This document shows positions 24,831 through 36,489 of a DNA stretch of 64,000 bases, piece by piece. The notes under the pieces are model-generated. The model ran no database searches. It had not been told where the DNA came from and saw only the letters and a list, made by a program, of their open reading frames with translations. The position numbers were made by a program, and so were the translations under genes. Within the stretch, counting starts at the first letter, position 1. Each line of letters begins with the position of its first letter. The DNA comes from Henricia sp. BOLD:AAB3569. Lineage: Eukaryota; Echinodermata; Asteroidea; Spinulosida; Echinasteridae. Location of the stretch: the NCBI GenBank assembly GCA_037783545.1, contig JBBELK010000305.1:124001-188000 (forward strand), written 5' to 3'.

Positions 24831-24986
24831 ACCACGTATCCAAAACAGGATTCTAAGCCAGACAACGGGAAGGTACATTTTGCACATGCAAATAATGTGG
24901 GACCGCATCTTGTCGGAAGTTTCCACCCATCACCGAAAATTCAAACTGGCGAACCTGGGGCTCCATGGGGCAGTCGGAGACGGGTG

Positions 24987-25929
24987 ATGCTCCCGGACAG
25001 GTTTGACGGAGTTTCTTCATGGGACGATTACTTAGTCCACTTCGAGAGTGTTGCCATAGTCAACCAGTGGGGCGAGGCCGAGAAAGCAATTAATATTCCT
25101 TGCTTCACGTCTGAAGGGCTCAGCGCTAGAGGCCCTGGCTGACATGGAACCAGAAGCGCGGAAGGAGTATTCCACCGTCCTGCAGCCGATTTCACGAAAC
25201 TTTACGCAATTGCGCAAGTCCACTTACGCCATTACTTGCGCAATAACTTATGGCGTAAGTGGACTTGCGCAATTGCGTAAAGTTTCGTGAAATCGGCTGC
25301 TGGAGTATTTCGAACAACGATTTGGGGTCTCTGCCCAAATTCTGTTGCACCGGGTTCAACTGTCAACGCGCACTAGAGGTCGCGACGAGTCAATCAGTGC
25401 CCTTGGACATTCTATCCGACGATTGGTAACCAAGTGTTACCCGACATTGCCCACGCGGGCTCAGGAAGACTTGGCATTGGAGGCTTTCCGCAGTGCACTT
25501 GGCAATGAGCGATTGCAATACCATGTGTTTTCAAGGAAGGTAACAACCTTGACTGAGGCAGTTACCCTAGCGACCGACATGGAGGCGTTTCTGGAGTGTC
25601 AGATACACAAGGAGAAACAAAGGGGTAGAGACGCTAGGTCGAGCAGCGAGAGTGTCGGTTGTGTGCTTGGGTCATCTGACCGATCGAAAGAGTGTTTTTG
25701 TTGCCACGAGCTTGGTCATTTTTGGCGGGATTGTCCACATAGGAGGCGCAAAAAGGACCAGCGTTCAAAAGCCGCACAAGGAACACAACAGAAGACGCCT
25801 CTAGTTGGAGCTGTGACGGGGCAAATGGGACTTAAGCGGGGCAGGAAAAGGAAGAGACATATGTCACCTGCATGCATTGTGGGAGGGAATTCTCCAGATC
25901 CGGCAACTTGGGCGACACTATATAGGTAA
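24987..25929 (+). pseudogene. gag core and zinc knuckle, broken
   Basis: A capsid-like core begins LPDRFDGVSSWDDYLVHFES and continues past a frameshift near 25110. It is interrupted by a 116-base MITE (25184-25299) and resumes in frame with the reading interrupted there (LEYFEQRFG). The C-terminal CX2CX4HX4C knuckle CFCCHELGHFWRDC is at about 25695. This is the nucleic-acid-binding structural polyprotein of a Ty3-type element, inactive here. Confidence 0.8.
25184..25299. mobile_element. CAGCCGATTTCACGAA MITE inserted in gag
   Basis: A near-perfect palindrome with ends CAGCCGATTTCACGAAAC. It is flanked by CTG on both sides (25181-25183, 25300-25302); removing it restores one continuous gag frame across the site. 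A longer relative is at 46673-46836. Confidence 0.92.
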
Positions 25930-25935
25930 TGCTGG

Positions 25936-26270
25936 CCGTGTCCGCGTCGGCGATTGACTGCTATTTTAAGCATACAGCTACAGGGAAATCCGTTCCATTC
26001 ACATGGTCAGCATGCATCACTGTTATTAATTTGAAAAACAGCGGAGTAAATAATATGATCGTCGCCAAAAATGTTGGTAGGAATGGCACAGTCATAAGGA
26101 ACAGAACCCAATACAATTTCCGGAAAGTATAGAAATCGTTTCTTTTCGGCATAACAGGACCAAATGGATTAAATTACATGAAAATGACCCGGGCGTGTGT
26201 TTGCTGAACGCAACAGCCGCCTTTCTTCACAGATTTTCGTGGATTTCCTCAGGGCATTGTAACGTCGCTT
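25936..26270 (+). repeat. Dispersed repeat, copy 1 (copy 2 at 52808-53097)
   Basis: Both copies run from GCTGGCCGT through TTGAAAAAC(A/T)GCGG and AGAAAT(C)GTTTCT to GATTTCCTCAGG-like and GTAACG(T/G)CGCTTA. They are in direct orientation with many substitutions, so this is an old family. It terminates the LTR element on its left. Confidence 0.78.
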
Positions 26271-27006
26271 ATGCCGGGGTCACACAGTGCCGATTATGGC
26301 TCCCGTTTGAGATCAGACAGCGCTACGACACGAAAAGTGAAAAAGTCGGATTACTATCCTCAATGATCTGGAATGTCCTATCATTGTCCTATCATTGTCT
26401 GAACGTAGTCGTATATACGTTCGTAACAGAGTCCCACGGATTGGGAATGGTTCGGAGAGGTCCGGAGAGGTCGGCTAAGCACTCCCGACAGTTAGGTGTG
26501 TCCCGTAACATTCGGGAAACTCTGCCAATTTTGTCTAGTCGGATTACAATCGTGACTATGTCGTGACCGATTCTGCTGTATCGGATCAAAATCGTAACAA
26601 TGTCCTGTGTTGCCTGGACAGTGTTTGGACGGTGTCCTGTGGATCGGGACGCTGTCGTGATGAACGGGCATGTAACGAGAAATTGTTCATTGCCGTTTCT
26701 TGCCGATTGAGTCCAGATTGCGTCCAGAGCGTCGGGTCACTGTCTGCTCTCTGTCGGATCGCATTCGGGAGAATCAGGACGCTGTCAGGACAGATTCGGT
26801 GCGAAAGATATAAATCGGATCAGAATCGAATCGAGAACTGAAGAATCGGGATGAATTCGGCTGGGAACGGCTTAATCGGGACGTTTCCTGAACAATATCT
26901 GATTGTTTAATAAAAAGTTTGAATTTCCCGTCACGAATCACAGGATCTTGATCAGACTTTTGACAAATTTTAATCGTAAAAATCCTGAATGTGTGACCGC
27001 CGCATA
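26271..27006. mobile_element. TIR element, ATGCCGGGGTCACACA ends
   Basis: The left end ATGCCGGGGTCACACAGT matches the complement of the right end (TTATGCGGCGGTCACACATT). The interior is rich in CGGATCAGAATCG-like words. It resembles the nested element at 15244-15893, which also has AGTCACA near its ends. No transposase is seen. Confidence 0.72.
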
Positions 27007-27030
27007 AGCAGAGTGGAAATTACAGCTACA

Positions 27031-27655
27031 CATTCGAAAATGATGGAAACTCCAGTATACACTGCGCAGAGGATGTTTACCACATGGGGCTTTAGTCGGA
27101 ACAATTTCATCATTTTCCTGACATGTCGGAACAGAATCCTCAACTTAAAAATGCTAATTGATTCTGACCCAGGACACACCTAATTTTTGTTTCAGCTTCA
27201 GCCCCTAACTAATAAGTACCTAATTAAGGATTTAAAGGGACCCCTCCCCAAAGAGTTAAAAAGTAAAAAAATATCACAAAAAAATATTCAAACGCACATC
27301 TTTAAAACAATTTGTTCCCTTCATGTTGTACAAATTAACAACTTTTAATGCGTTTTCTAATTGATTATATAGTCCCTGGCACACTAAATTTTGGTTTCAG
27401 CTCCAGCTGCACATTATATTTTGTGCCTTAACGAGTGAAATTAACAAAAATGTAGTGTGCCAGGACTTTATAGAATCAATTAGAAAATGCATTAAAAGTT
27501 GTTAATTTGTACAACACGAAGGGAACAAATTGTTTTAAAGATGTGCGTTCGAATATTTTGGTGAAAAATCTTCTCATTAGCTCCTTGGGACATGAAGGAC
27601 AAGTAGGAAAATGATGAAATATGTATAATTATGGATTTTCCATCATTTTCGAATG
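27031..27655. mobile_element. Long hairpin with about 140-base inner arms
   Basis: The inner arms run 27279 to about 27417 and from about 27440 to 27561 (from AATATTCAAACGCACATCTT to its complement), with few mismatches. Outer paired segments CATTCGAAAATGATGG (27031) and complement (27640) suggest the whole stretch is one foldback unit. Confidence 0.78.
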
Positions 27656-27756
27656 TGCACGCATGCTGAATCGGCGGGCCGCTCAGTGTTTCGGCTGAAT
27701 CGTTGGCTCACTTCAACTGGCCGGGTGAAATGACGTGGGTTATGTGAGACTCAGTC

Positions 27757-27888
27757 GTTTAAAAGAGATAAAGTCGTTTAAAAGAGATATAGCTATGTCG
27801 TTTAAACGAGATAGCTAAAGTCGTTTAAACGAGATAGCTAAAGTCGTTTAAACGAGATATAAGTAAGTCGTTTAACCGAGATAGATAT
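27757..27888 (+). repeat. Tandem repeat, GTCGTTTAAACGAGATAGCT units
   Basis: Six degenerate units of about 22 bases. The internal GTTTAAAC palindrome is in most of them. There are no unique spacers, so it is not a CRISPR array. Confidence 0.92.
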
Positions 27889-27968
27889 GTGGGTCTTTCC
27901 ACGCAAATGGGCATATTAATAAGTCAATAATTCCTTTCAGATGTCTTCAATTTATCTCAAACTTAAAG

Positions 27969-28163
27969 AAATTCCCTTGTATACTGTTCTCAGGAGATAA
28001 CTTTTGCCCAAAAAGGTAAGAAATTGCTGCCACAACATACATTTCTGAAAAGCTTTTGTTCAAATGTTCCATATACGTAGCCTATGTATGGGCTAACGGT
28101 GGACAGACAAAATTGTGACCTTTTGGGGAAAAAGTTATCTCCTGAGAACAGTACAAGGGAATT
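27969..28163. mobile_element. Hairpin with CTCAGGAGATAACTTTT arms
   Basis: ATTCCCTTGTATACTGTTCT at the left pairs with AACAGTACAAGGGAAT at the right, followed inward by the AGGAGATAACTTTT pair. A partial copy is at 20500-20637. Confidence 0.8.
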
Positions 28164-28164
28164 T

Positions 28165-29015
28165 TACAGTGTATTATTATTGTATTATATGTTGTTGTAT
28201 ATCACACATTGAACATATCTGAAAAGGGGTCATCTACTTATCCATGCATTCTTCGTTGTGTATGCAATGTTATGTATAGCCGGCATTTTACTGTTTCAAA
28301 ACTAGTGCCTGACGGCACTATTCGATCCCCCCCCGAAAAACTCGCTGGTTACGGGCCTGTTATGTACACTGTATTACAATCGTCGGGTGTTCTACTAATT
28401 TTGCTAAGAACACAAGTTGACATTTTTTACAAAGCAAATGTTTGATTAAGCAATTTTTTTCTGCTAAAAAAAGCTTTATGAAATTCGCCCCGGGACACTT
28501 TGAGCTCAGTGCGCGCTTGACACTATAAGGAGGGTGGATTTTCCAAAATAAACGAGAAACATCCAGAAATACCATCAAGCGATATTTTCGGAAAGCGTTG
28601 CAAAATTTATTTTCCGCTCATAGGCCTACCCCGCTGGCAGAGTTATTCCTATGACGGAAGCCAATTCCGAATTAAGCCAGCTAAAAACAAACTCTTATAC
28701 AGCGCGGCCAAAATGAGCATTGTGCGCTGTTTGTAAATAGTTTGGAATGTTATTCACGCGATATAAACAACACCGGTGTCTATAATTAGGCCCACACGAC
28801 CTACATTTTTCTGTTTGTCAAGCGAGACTTTGTTTTTAAAGGTTTGAATTTTACGTAGATATACAATTTGTTACGAGTTACGAGGGTGGACGTATTAAAC
28901 AAAAACTGTATGGGACCATTATGTTCACATTTATTATTCAATGAAAGAAACAAAAGGTGCTCCTGCCGCGCCCTGGAGGCTGGACAATATTTTAAAAATT
29001 AAGTATGCAGCATTA
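28165..29015. other. Mostly unassigned sequence
   Basis: 28460-28495 matches one end of the GGGGCCAATTTCATAAAGC family (GCTTTATGAAATTCGCCCCG). The rest shows nothing recognisable. Confidence 0.4.
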
Positions 29016-29019
29016 AAAT

Positions 29020-29398
29020 AAAGATAGTATACATGATTGGTAAACTGTTACAAATAGTTTTATCCCTCTGTGTGATTGAAGATATTCATGATTAAAACCA
29101 ACCTGAGCAAAAACCAGCTCGGTACTTCGTCTAAATTTTAAAAAGTTTACAGTAATTTCGCCCCAAAACCAATTCGCCCTGAACCACGGCCTGTGCACGA
29201 GGTTGTTTTGGGGGTGAAGTGGTGAAGCGGAGTAGTGTTTGGACGAAGTGGTTTAGGGACAAAATGACACTTGGGCGAAGTGGTTCAGTACGAAGTGGTC
29301 CTTTCAGGGGAAGTTTTCTACCGTCATCGTGTTTATATCGTGTAAATCTGTGAACATTTCTGATTCTTCGAGATACCAATCATGTGTAGACCTTTAAA
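29020..29398. mobile_element. Element with CTTCGCCC minisatellite core, copy c
   Basis: Same orientation as copy a, with a shorter core (29158-29305) and one end unit. It starts GATAGTATACATGATTGG and ends AATCATGTGTAGACCTTTAAA. Confidence 0.82.
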
Positions 29399-29399
29399 T

Positions 29400-31947
29400 C
29401 TGTTTTTACAATTAAAACGACAAACAGGGCAGGACTAAAAATTGTGAACTCGTTTATCAGGCTAGCGGTCGGTCATTTTCCTCTGCTTATACAATTAACA
29501 AGCACCAGTTCTCGTGATAATTTGATCACGAGAGAAAAAAGTCAAAGATGGCAAAGACGAGGCATGCAAGGTTAGTCCGACAACCGTAACGTCACAGTCT
29601 GCAGTTTGCTAAGTTCATAGAACTGACATGATCGAGTGGACAGGATTGAAATATATGCTTCTCTGTGAAAAGGGTATGGGGGCCACTTTCATGGAGCTGA
29701 GCACAGAAATTTGATTAGCACAAAATTCATTTACTTTGCAAAATTAAAACGGGTTACCAGCAAAAATCGTTTATCATAATTTTTGTGTGTGTATAATGAT
29801 TGACTGGTATTCTGCGGCTGTTGCTAAGAACACAAGTAAAGTCAAATAATGTTGGCAATTTTCTGTTGCTCATCTTCAAAAACGAAAAGGTTTGCTATTA
29901 TATGCTGACGACCAATCAGCTCTCGGTGTCGTGCACGCCGTCACGGCTCTTGCCAATATCGGGCAATGGTATATAACAAACTGCAATTCATAGTTCCGAC
30001 CTGTCAATTATGCCGAACCCGCGTGACCATTTATGACCAATCACAACAGAGCTACGCAGACAGTGCCCACCTATTAGCATATTGCTCACAAACAAAGTCA
30101 ATACCATTGGAAACATTTTGTTTCTGATGGTTTCCCACTTTGTATTTGTTTTTGGCCAAATTCAATATTTATTTTAAACCACAGGAAATAACACTACAAA
30201 AACGGTTGTTCAGCAAATTACTGCTTTGTGAAGATTATGTTTTGAGGCAATGAAACTTCCCTCATGTTGTTTTTGACATGAAACAATACATTATTGCTAG
30301 TATGAAAACGCTCACTTCTTAAAAAATGTTTATTTCTTTATGTTAAACGCACGTGCTTGTAACTTTGTAAGCAGCACCACTTGTATTGATGCAGAAGCCC
30401 CGAGTGAATTTGTGTCGGGTTATTCGCTGTTCAAAGGTAAGAAAGCGCATATTTTATGAATATATGACACCCCTGTAGCTGGTCCTTTACTCAGTGTGTG
30501 CTAATCTATGGGTAAATTCTCCAACGAGTCTGTGCTTTCACGTCAGCCCCATTGCGATGGCTTGTGAAGCATAGCAACAGCAACTAAGTGGGCGGGGTTA
30601 ATTGGACAATCTCGGAACTTCCATACAATTAAAGTGTGACGTCGTTGCTAAATCTGTCACACCATTGCTAAAGCGCGAGAAAAGTGTATTAGTGTAGACC
30701 CAGTAACCTTGGCAACACACAAAGGGTGACGTTTGCTTTATTTGTGACGTTTGCTATATTGTCCAAACTCCACTATGACTGTACACCGTCGATCAAAACT
30801 GTTCTTGCGGAAAGAATATTGGATTTGATTAACATGTTGTAATTGATTAAAATCCAATAAAACATGGAATATTGACCTGTCACAATAATGTATATAAAAT
30901 GATGGATGATGGCGCCAGGATTAAAGAGACGTATTCGCCGACTTTTTTTTCTAGAGTTTCAATAGGTTAAACAAATAATCCAGGAATGTTATTTATGGAG
31001 GAAATAAATAACTCGGTAAGGTCAGAGGGGCCTTAAAGCATACGTGCATATTTTCCCCACTACATACCAATATCAATTTATTTTTCCGATGTAACAGACT
31101 GTGTGTATTCAAGTAGCTTACAAGTAGGCCTACACCGATACACACTAAGAGTAAGTCTCCAGAAGAAACAAAACGAAAGTCACGGGGCATTCATTCGTTG
31201 TCACGAGGCGAACATTCGTGCAAGTTAAAACCAGATAGCCTACATCTTTGTCACGTCAAATTTGCGTTCGCATTAATTCGCTTTAGCGTGAGGTATGAAC
31301 CGGCTCCAAGGCGGACCATGCCAATGAGGATTCCACCAACAAGGAGAAAAACTGTCGGCTAAGACGCGGTTGGCCAAACAATCTAAGATGGCAATTTTAT
31401 GTTTGACCTAGATGACAGACAACATATAAACGAACTTGCGGACATTTGCTCACGGAGACTCACGACTAATTCACGCAGCTAAAACGGTCACTATCTCTAA
31501 ACCTTCCACCCTCCTTCATTAATGGATGTATTTTCTCATTCAGGGAAATAGCGCTTTTTTTTTATATTGAAAACAAATGGGTGCAAATGCATTTTAAAAA
31601 GTGGATTTTCCTATTCGAATGGTAGCACCTATAGTGTTTATCGTACACTGCCAGATCGCATGTTCAGATAAAGCTGAAAATATATTCTATTTTCACTCAT
31701 ATAAAAATTGTCTTGAATATATTAAACCTTTTTTTCAGACGTCGTTTCTGTGGTCCAAAATCGTCGAGGATGAGCTGCTCAGGATGTCTACTTATGCCAG
31801 TTTTTACCCAAACCCCTATGCACACAACCGCAACATACTTGAGCGATAAGGAATATTTACCATGCACCATCTTCAGGTGCATGACTTCCCAATAATTATC
31901 CCAAGGTCAATTGGCAATAGAGGAAACTTGATGGACTATCCTAAATG
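29400..31947. other. No recognised genes
   Basis: About 2.5 kb of A+T-rich DNA. A small hairpin (TTCTCGTGAT...ATCACGAGA) lies at 29509-29540. No domain, no tRNA and no repeat copy elsewhere in the window was found. Confidence 0.35.
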
Positions 31948-32697
31948 TACACTGCAAAAACTCTGGTGTTAAATTTGTGACACCAGCCTGGTGTAGAACT
32001 TGACGTTATTCTTTTGGTGTTAAGGTAACACCAAATTATTCAAATCTTATTGAATATCTTGGTGTCAATTTTTCTGGTGTTAAAAATAATGCTTAAGTGG
32101 GCATGCGCGGAAATCAAGCTATTTGATTGGCTACAGGCATTTCTGATAATTTTTCCACGTTTGGCATACAAACTATAATCATCACGTTGTACTTATGGCT
32201 AGACTATCTGCACTGGTTTTTCTTATCAGATCATTATTACTGTACATTCCTTAGGGGGTTGTGACAGAAGAAACAATAAATAAAGGCGTTGCTCTGTCTT
32301 CCAAATCATAATGAGGACAATGGCAATTTGCCAATCATACTACTGTTCTACCACGAACGGAAAAGTGTGGGAAAAATTTAAGAAGAAAGACCAATTACTG
32401 TAAGTAAAAAGCGGTATATCAATGTGCTCATCATGAAGACGTTTCACAGCGAAACGTCTTAATTTTTAAGGGAAAGTGTCTTCAGTATTGACACCAGAAG
32501 AGGATCAAGAGACACAACGGAAGTGTTAAATTAACACTTATGAGTGTTAACTACCTGACACCAGTTAGTGTTTTTGTAACACCAGCTTTTTGTAACACCA
32601 CATTAACACCAATGTGTGTAGTCCTCTGATAACACTTTTAAAGTGTTAAAAGTAACACCCGTAGTGTTACTTTTAACACCACGTTTTTTGCAGTGTA
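31948..32697. mobile_element. TIR element, TACACTGCAAAAA ends with GTGTTA subterminal repeats
   Basis: The ends are TACACTGCAAAAACTCTGG and the complement of TACACTGCAAAAAACGTGG. (T)GGTGTTA and GTGTTAA words crowd about 150 bases at each end. A central hairpin AAGACGTTTC...GAAACGTCTT is at 32438. No transposase is visible. Confidence 0.87.
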
Positions 32698-32699
32698 CT

Positions 32700-33560
32700 T
32701 GCATGTTTTTGGTTGAACTCGTTTTACTGGAACCAAGAAAAGCTAACATATAAGGTGAAATTCGTGAAAAAGCTATAAGCAAAAAAGGGCAAAAGATGTA
32801 CCGACTTTCGGATAAGGATTTGCACCCATGATATTCTTTCCAAATACTACGATGTCAGTGCGAGAAAGGGACAGAGAATAGAAAATGGCTCTGCGCGTTG
32901 TTCTAATTGTGCATCTATATATACGCACAGAAAGGTTTATTACAGAAATCGATACAGAATATCTTGTTTTTGTGCCTTATCGGTGTTCGTCATAACGTTG
33001 ACATTTGAAGGATTGTTATTCCACGGTGCAAACACCGGAAAACTTACTGGGGTGTTGTGAAACTTGTTTTTGTCGCCAAATATGTTAATGCTGGGCAATA
33101 ATGGGCATTGGCTCATGAACCGAAAAACACGGTCGCACCCACTTGGGCCGAGTAGGTGATGCTCTTTTTGATCAGCTATTTAAAACCACTCGTGGTGACC
33201 CAAGGTTTTCCCTTTGATTTTTCACGCGAGGCTTAAAGTTCAGGACACATCGATCACGCAGGATTGTGTCCTCAGCACCGATCAAACACGGCGGGGGATA
33301 ATTTATCACAACGTGTTGCTTCATAATATTATTGCGATTTATTTGCGGGCGCGCATCTTTACGACTTTCCTCTTCCAACCGGAGTCTGCGTGATCGCTAA
33401 GCATGCGCAGTTGTCGCATAGATGTCACCGCTCAGAGGCGTGTGAACTACTATTTTCTCATGGGGACGCATTTTGGATTCGTAAAGTTATTTTTACAAGC
33501 AGATCATTTCGCTGAACTTAATAATATCGTTAGTTTCAATCAGGCGGAGTCGAGAAGAAC
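32700..33560. other. Upstream region of the PRSS23-like gene
   Basis: No repeat copies or domains are recognised. GCATGCGCAG at about 33401 resembles an NRF-1-type site. No convincing TATA box was found close to the start codon. Confidence 0.35.
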
Positions 33561-33565
33561 CTGCA

Positions 33566-35233
33566 GTGTTAGCCAACATCATCATGCTCAACATCATGTC
33601 CTGGAGAATATCACTATTCACATGTGTTGCATTGTTCTTCGTGTTTCCATGCATATTCTCCAACGATGTACTTACCAGCGCTGCCAAGTATGGGAGTGAC
33701 AAGAATGAACCGCCATCGGGGTGGGATATTTTATCCTTCACCAAACATCAAGATGCACCCACGGTGGCTTTGAAGTTGGAAAGCAGTGCTCAGAATCAGG
33801 TTCCCTTCCATCGGGGAAACTTGCAAACATTTATTTCGCCAACTGCTGATGAACGCTTGTACGACGTTCGGTCGGCAAACCACTGGCTTTTGGGAACCAA
33901 AAGGATCACGCGAAATTCAAGGGCGAAAACGACGAAAATGGAACGTAAACGTCACAAAGGGAAAGAGACGAACGTACGGGAAACTTCGAAGGGAGATAAG
34001 AGGGCGATTAAATTGGATGGGAGTCTTGGGGAAAGACTGGCACCCAGCGATGCCGATTTCACCTCACATTGGTCGCGAACAGGTCACTTACACCACATAC
34101 GGAAGACGCAACAAGTTGTCTCCAGCATCGCACGCCACCTCCAGCAGACCCTGACTGAAATATTCCCTCCTCCGCGGACTAAGCCCGAAGTAGATAGCAA
34201 AGGACCATCAACACGACATATCCTGACGACCGATCGAGCTTTTGTGGAGGATTCGACGTCAAGGATTTCACCAACGCTCGGATCTTTTCTTGAGATGACA
34301 ACCTCAGACGGAGATAGCACAGTTGAGTCTAAAAATGAAAATAAGAGGAACGAAAATTGGCAACAAGTGACCATAAATCAATCCGAGCGAAGCGAACAGC
34401 ATTTTGTTGACGTGGAAACGCGCCGTGAAGCCCCTTACTACAACATCGTCCGTCTGTCGCTTGGGTGTACGGGAACTTTACTGAGTCCCGTCCACGTGTT
34501 AACAGTGGCCCATTGTGTGCACTCTGGTGTAGGATTCCGACAGAACGTTCCAAGACTCGTTGTTGAAGTCCCAGCGTGGTACGGTTTCAGCGCGCATCGC
34601 GTTAGCAGGATACACGTCCCCACGGGCTGGATCAAGCTTGGCACCGGGACACGGCGCGTGGACGCCTTGCGTGCCATACACGATTACGCAGTTCTTACGT
34701 TGCAGACTCCAATCACCGGAGTGAGGCAATTCCCTCGCTTTGGCGTTCGTGGAAAGAGTCGCACCATGTCACATCCCAATTTTGCTGGTTTCCCGACGGA
34801 GAAGCGACGTCAGATGTGGAAGACGGCCTGTTCGATCGACGAGAACGCTGATTTCGTTCTTGGGGGCAATCTCCTCCTGACAAAATGCAGGGCGTCTCCG
34901 GGGCACTCCGGATCTGCCCTCTTTGTGTCCACTTCCCTGGACCCACCAATGACATCACTCAATCGCCATGGACAGCGCATTGCAGGTCTCGTGTCTAACT
35001 CCATGCTCGTCAAGCGCAGACAGTCCAAGTCCAAATCTCGCGTTACAGTCATCACCATCCTGACCAAACGTAAGAGACTGACCATATGTGCCATGATGAA
35101 CCGTGTATCGGATCTGTCTACCGCAGCTACGAGGCACATTGCATCAGCTGAGTCTTGCTCCGACGTGCAAGCCAGCGATGCTAGGGCAGTACGAGGCACA
35201 TTTGTGACTCTAAACGGGCTCCACAGTCACTGA
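33566..35233 (+). CDS. prss23: PRSS23/PRSS35-like secreted serine protease, single exon
   Basis: 555 residues from the first ATG; starts at 33584 or 33596 would give a more compact signal peptide (SWRISLFTCVALFFVFPCIF). A long, charged, poorly conserved region (about 35-280) is followed by REAPYYNIVRLSLGCTGTLL, the mature-domain start typical of PRSS23/35. The trypsin-fold triad is complete: His316 (TVAHC), Asp373 (HDYAVLTL) and Ser448 (PGHSGSAL). IHVPTGWIKL matches the family's HVPKGWIK segment. Human PRSS23 is about 380 residues, so the pro-region here is much longer. The Ser in GHSGS separates it from PRSS35, which has lost it. No introns, as is usual for the coding part of this family. 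Predicted to be secreted and probably processed at a basic site before REAPYY. Confidence 0.92.
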   Translation: MLANIIMLNIMSWRISLFTCVALFFVFPCIFSNDVLTSAAKYGSDKNEPPSGWDILSFTKHQDAPTVALKLESSAQNQVPFHRGNLQTFISPTADERLYDVRSANHWLLGTKRITRNSRAKTTKMERKRHKGKETNVRETSKGDKRAIKLDGSLGERLAPSDADFTSHWSRTGHLHHIRKTQQVVSSIARHLQQTLTEIFPPPRTKPEVDSKGPSTRHILTTDRAFVEDSTSRISPTLGSFLEMTTSDGDSTVESKNENKRNENWQQVTINQSERSEQHFVDVETRREAPYYNIVRLSLGCTGTLLSPVHVLTVAHCVHSGVGFRQNVPRLVVEVPAWYGFSAHRVSRIHVPTGWIKLGTGTRRVDALRAIHDYAVLTLQTPITGVRQFPRFGVRGKSRTMSHPNFAGFPTEKRRQMWKTACSIDENADFVLGGNLLLTKCRASPGHSGSALFVSTSLDPPMTSLNRHGQRIAGLVSNSMLVKRRQSKSKSRVTVITILTKRKRLTICAMMNRVSDLSTAATRHIASAESCSDVQASDARAVRGTFVTLNGLHSH

Positions 35234-35450
35234 CACATCGCTCTGTCACAGCATCGCTTCTAGGTGAAAAACATTTGCAAGACCTCGAAAACGAACTTAG
35301 GTTAAAATAGATCATATAAAGCAAGCAAAAGAATAATACAAAGACTCTTTTATTCTGTTTCTGCTTGGCATGCCGTGGTTTATGGGGGAAATGTGTATAA
35401 TTTCACATTATTTAATCTGCACAGAAAAAAGGTACTTCTGCATAATAGTC
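35234..35450. other. 3' flank of the protease gene
   Basis: Probable 3' untranslated region; no canonical AATAAA is seen close to the stop codon. Confidence 0.35.
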
Positions 35451-35451
35451 A

Positions 35452-35790
35452 GTTAAAGGAGCGTGTCCAGATTGTTAACAACATGGATTTCATTCCAACC
35501 TAACAATCATATAACATACCTCCCAAAAATACTATCCATGGGAAGAAAACAAGAAATTTACAGTCCCAAATTTGAATGTGGAAGTAAAAAGGTTGGTGTA
35601 GTCATGGTAATCACTGCACTGCTTTATGTAACTGGATACATTATTTTACTAAACTTCGGTGGATTTTTGACGATATCCCTGGAAATATACGGATTGAGGG
35701 CGCGAAATTTCAGAATGGTATAATGAGAAAAATATGACACTTGATATGGTATCAAAATCTCAACACCCTTGGGGAAAACGGGACGGTCAC
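35452..35790 (+). repeat. Dispersed repeat D, copy 1 (copy 2 at 37103-37440)
   Basis: Direct copies share ATCCATGGGAAGAAA, ATATACGGATTGAGRGCGC and AATTTTCGAATGGTATA-like blocks, with moderate divergence. Confidence 0.75.
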
Positions 35791-35799
35791 AAATGTAAT

Positions 35800-36485
35800 C
35801 TGGTCAACTCAAATGTATCTTAAATATTTTATTTATTTAAAATAAGCTTGAAAACATCGGATTGAGATTAAAACTATACTTACTTCTGGTTTGTCGTACT
35901 ACATTTGCATCAAATGCTAACTATTTAATTTGTCATAAGTCACGACAAATGATTTGTACAATTGTAATGAATTTTACTGATAAGGCCAGCATTTGTTTTT
36001 CCAGCACGGAATATCAAGTGATAAAATCTTTACAGATTTGCAATTGAGCTTGGGATAAGAGAAAAATCGTAATTGAAAACTGATAGGGCCTATGATTACT
36101 AGTACGTTAACAAAATGGAAGAGTGTGTTGAGGTATAGGGGCGTTAGGGGGAAGTTCCTTTGCCACATATCGTGCTGGGTATACTGTCCGTTTATACCCA
36201 CAGACATATATATGTGGTTATACAATGTACATTTGTCACACTCACCCGCGATCACGCTGGCGGTCCCAGAAAAGTATGAAAGCGCGATGCAAAGCGCAGT
36301 AAGGTCTCTGAGAACGATTTGGTGCACGCTCATAACAAGAACAATAACCAACTGAAAAGTGGATACGAATTTGACAAGTTGGGCGAAGAATGGTATTTTT
36401 GCGAGTAGCCTAACTCCTTTCGTGTATTCCCATGACAATATACACGAAAAAAGTTGTATGCTAAAAGTCCTTTTTTTCGCCTAGT
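35800..36485. other. Unassigned; fragment shared with 49470
   Basis: The segment near 36120-36200 (GAGTGTG...CATATCGTGCTGGGTAT) weakly resembles 49470-49510. A minus-strand frame at 35974-36438 contains a hydrophobic stretch but matches no family I know. Confidence 0.35.
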
Positions 36486-36489
36486 AGGC

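Larger units (their letters stand above)
23463..25935 (+). mobile_element. Truncated Ty3/gypsy-like LTR retrotransposon
   Basis: A 5' LTR is followed by TGGTGGCAGCGG, a typical leader/primer-site region, then a damaged gag ending in a zinc knuckle. The element stops near 25935, where another dispersed repeat begins. No protease, reverse transcriptase, integrase or second LTR is present. The gag frame carries shifts and a MITE, so it is dead. Confidence 0.8.

Noticed and set aside
23938-24865. Minus-strand frames up to 197 codons
   Set aside because: The 120-bp minisatellite keeps all frames open; the capsid and zinc-knuckle homology is on the plus strand only.
27757-27888. CRISPR-like array
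   Set aside because: Units are contiguous without unique spacers and the genome is eukaryotic.
35974-36438. 154-codon minus frame with hydrophobic stretches
   Set aside because: No family recognised, no splice or promoter signal, and it overlaps a fragment with weak repeat similarity.
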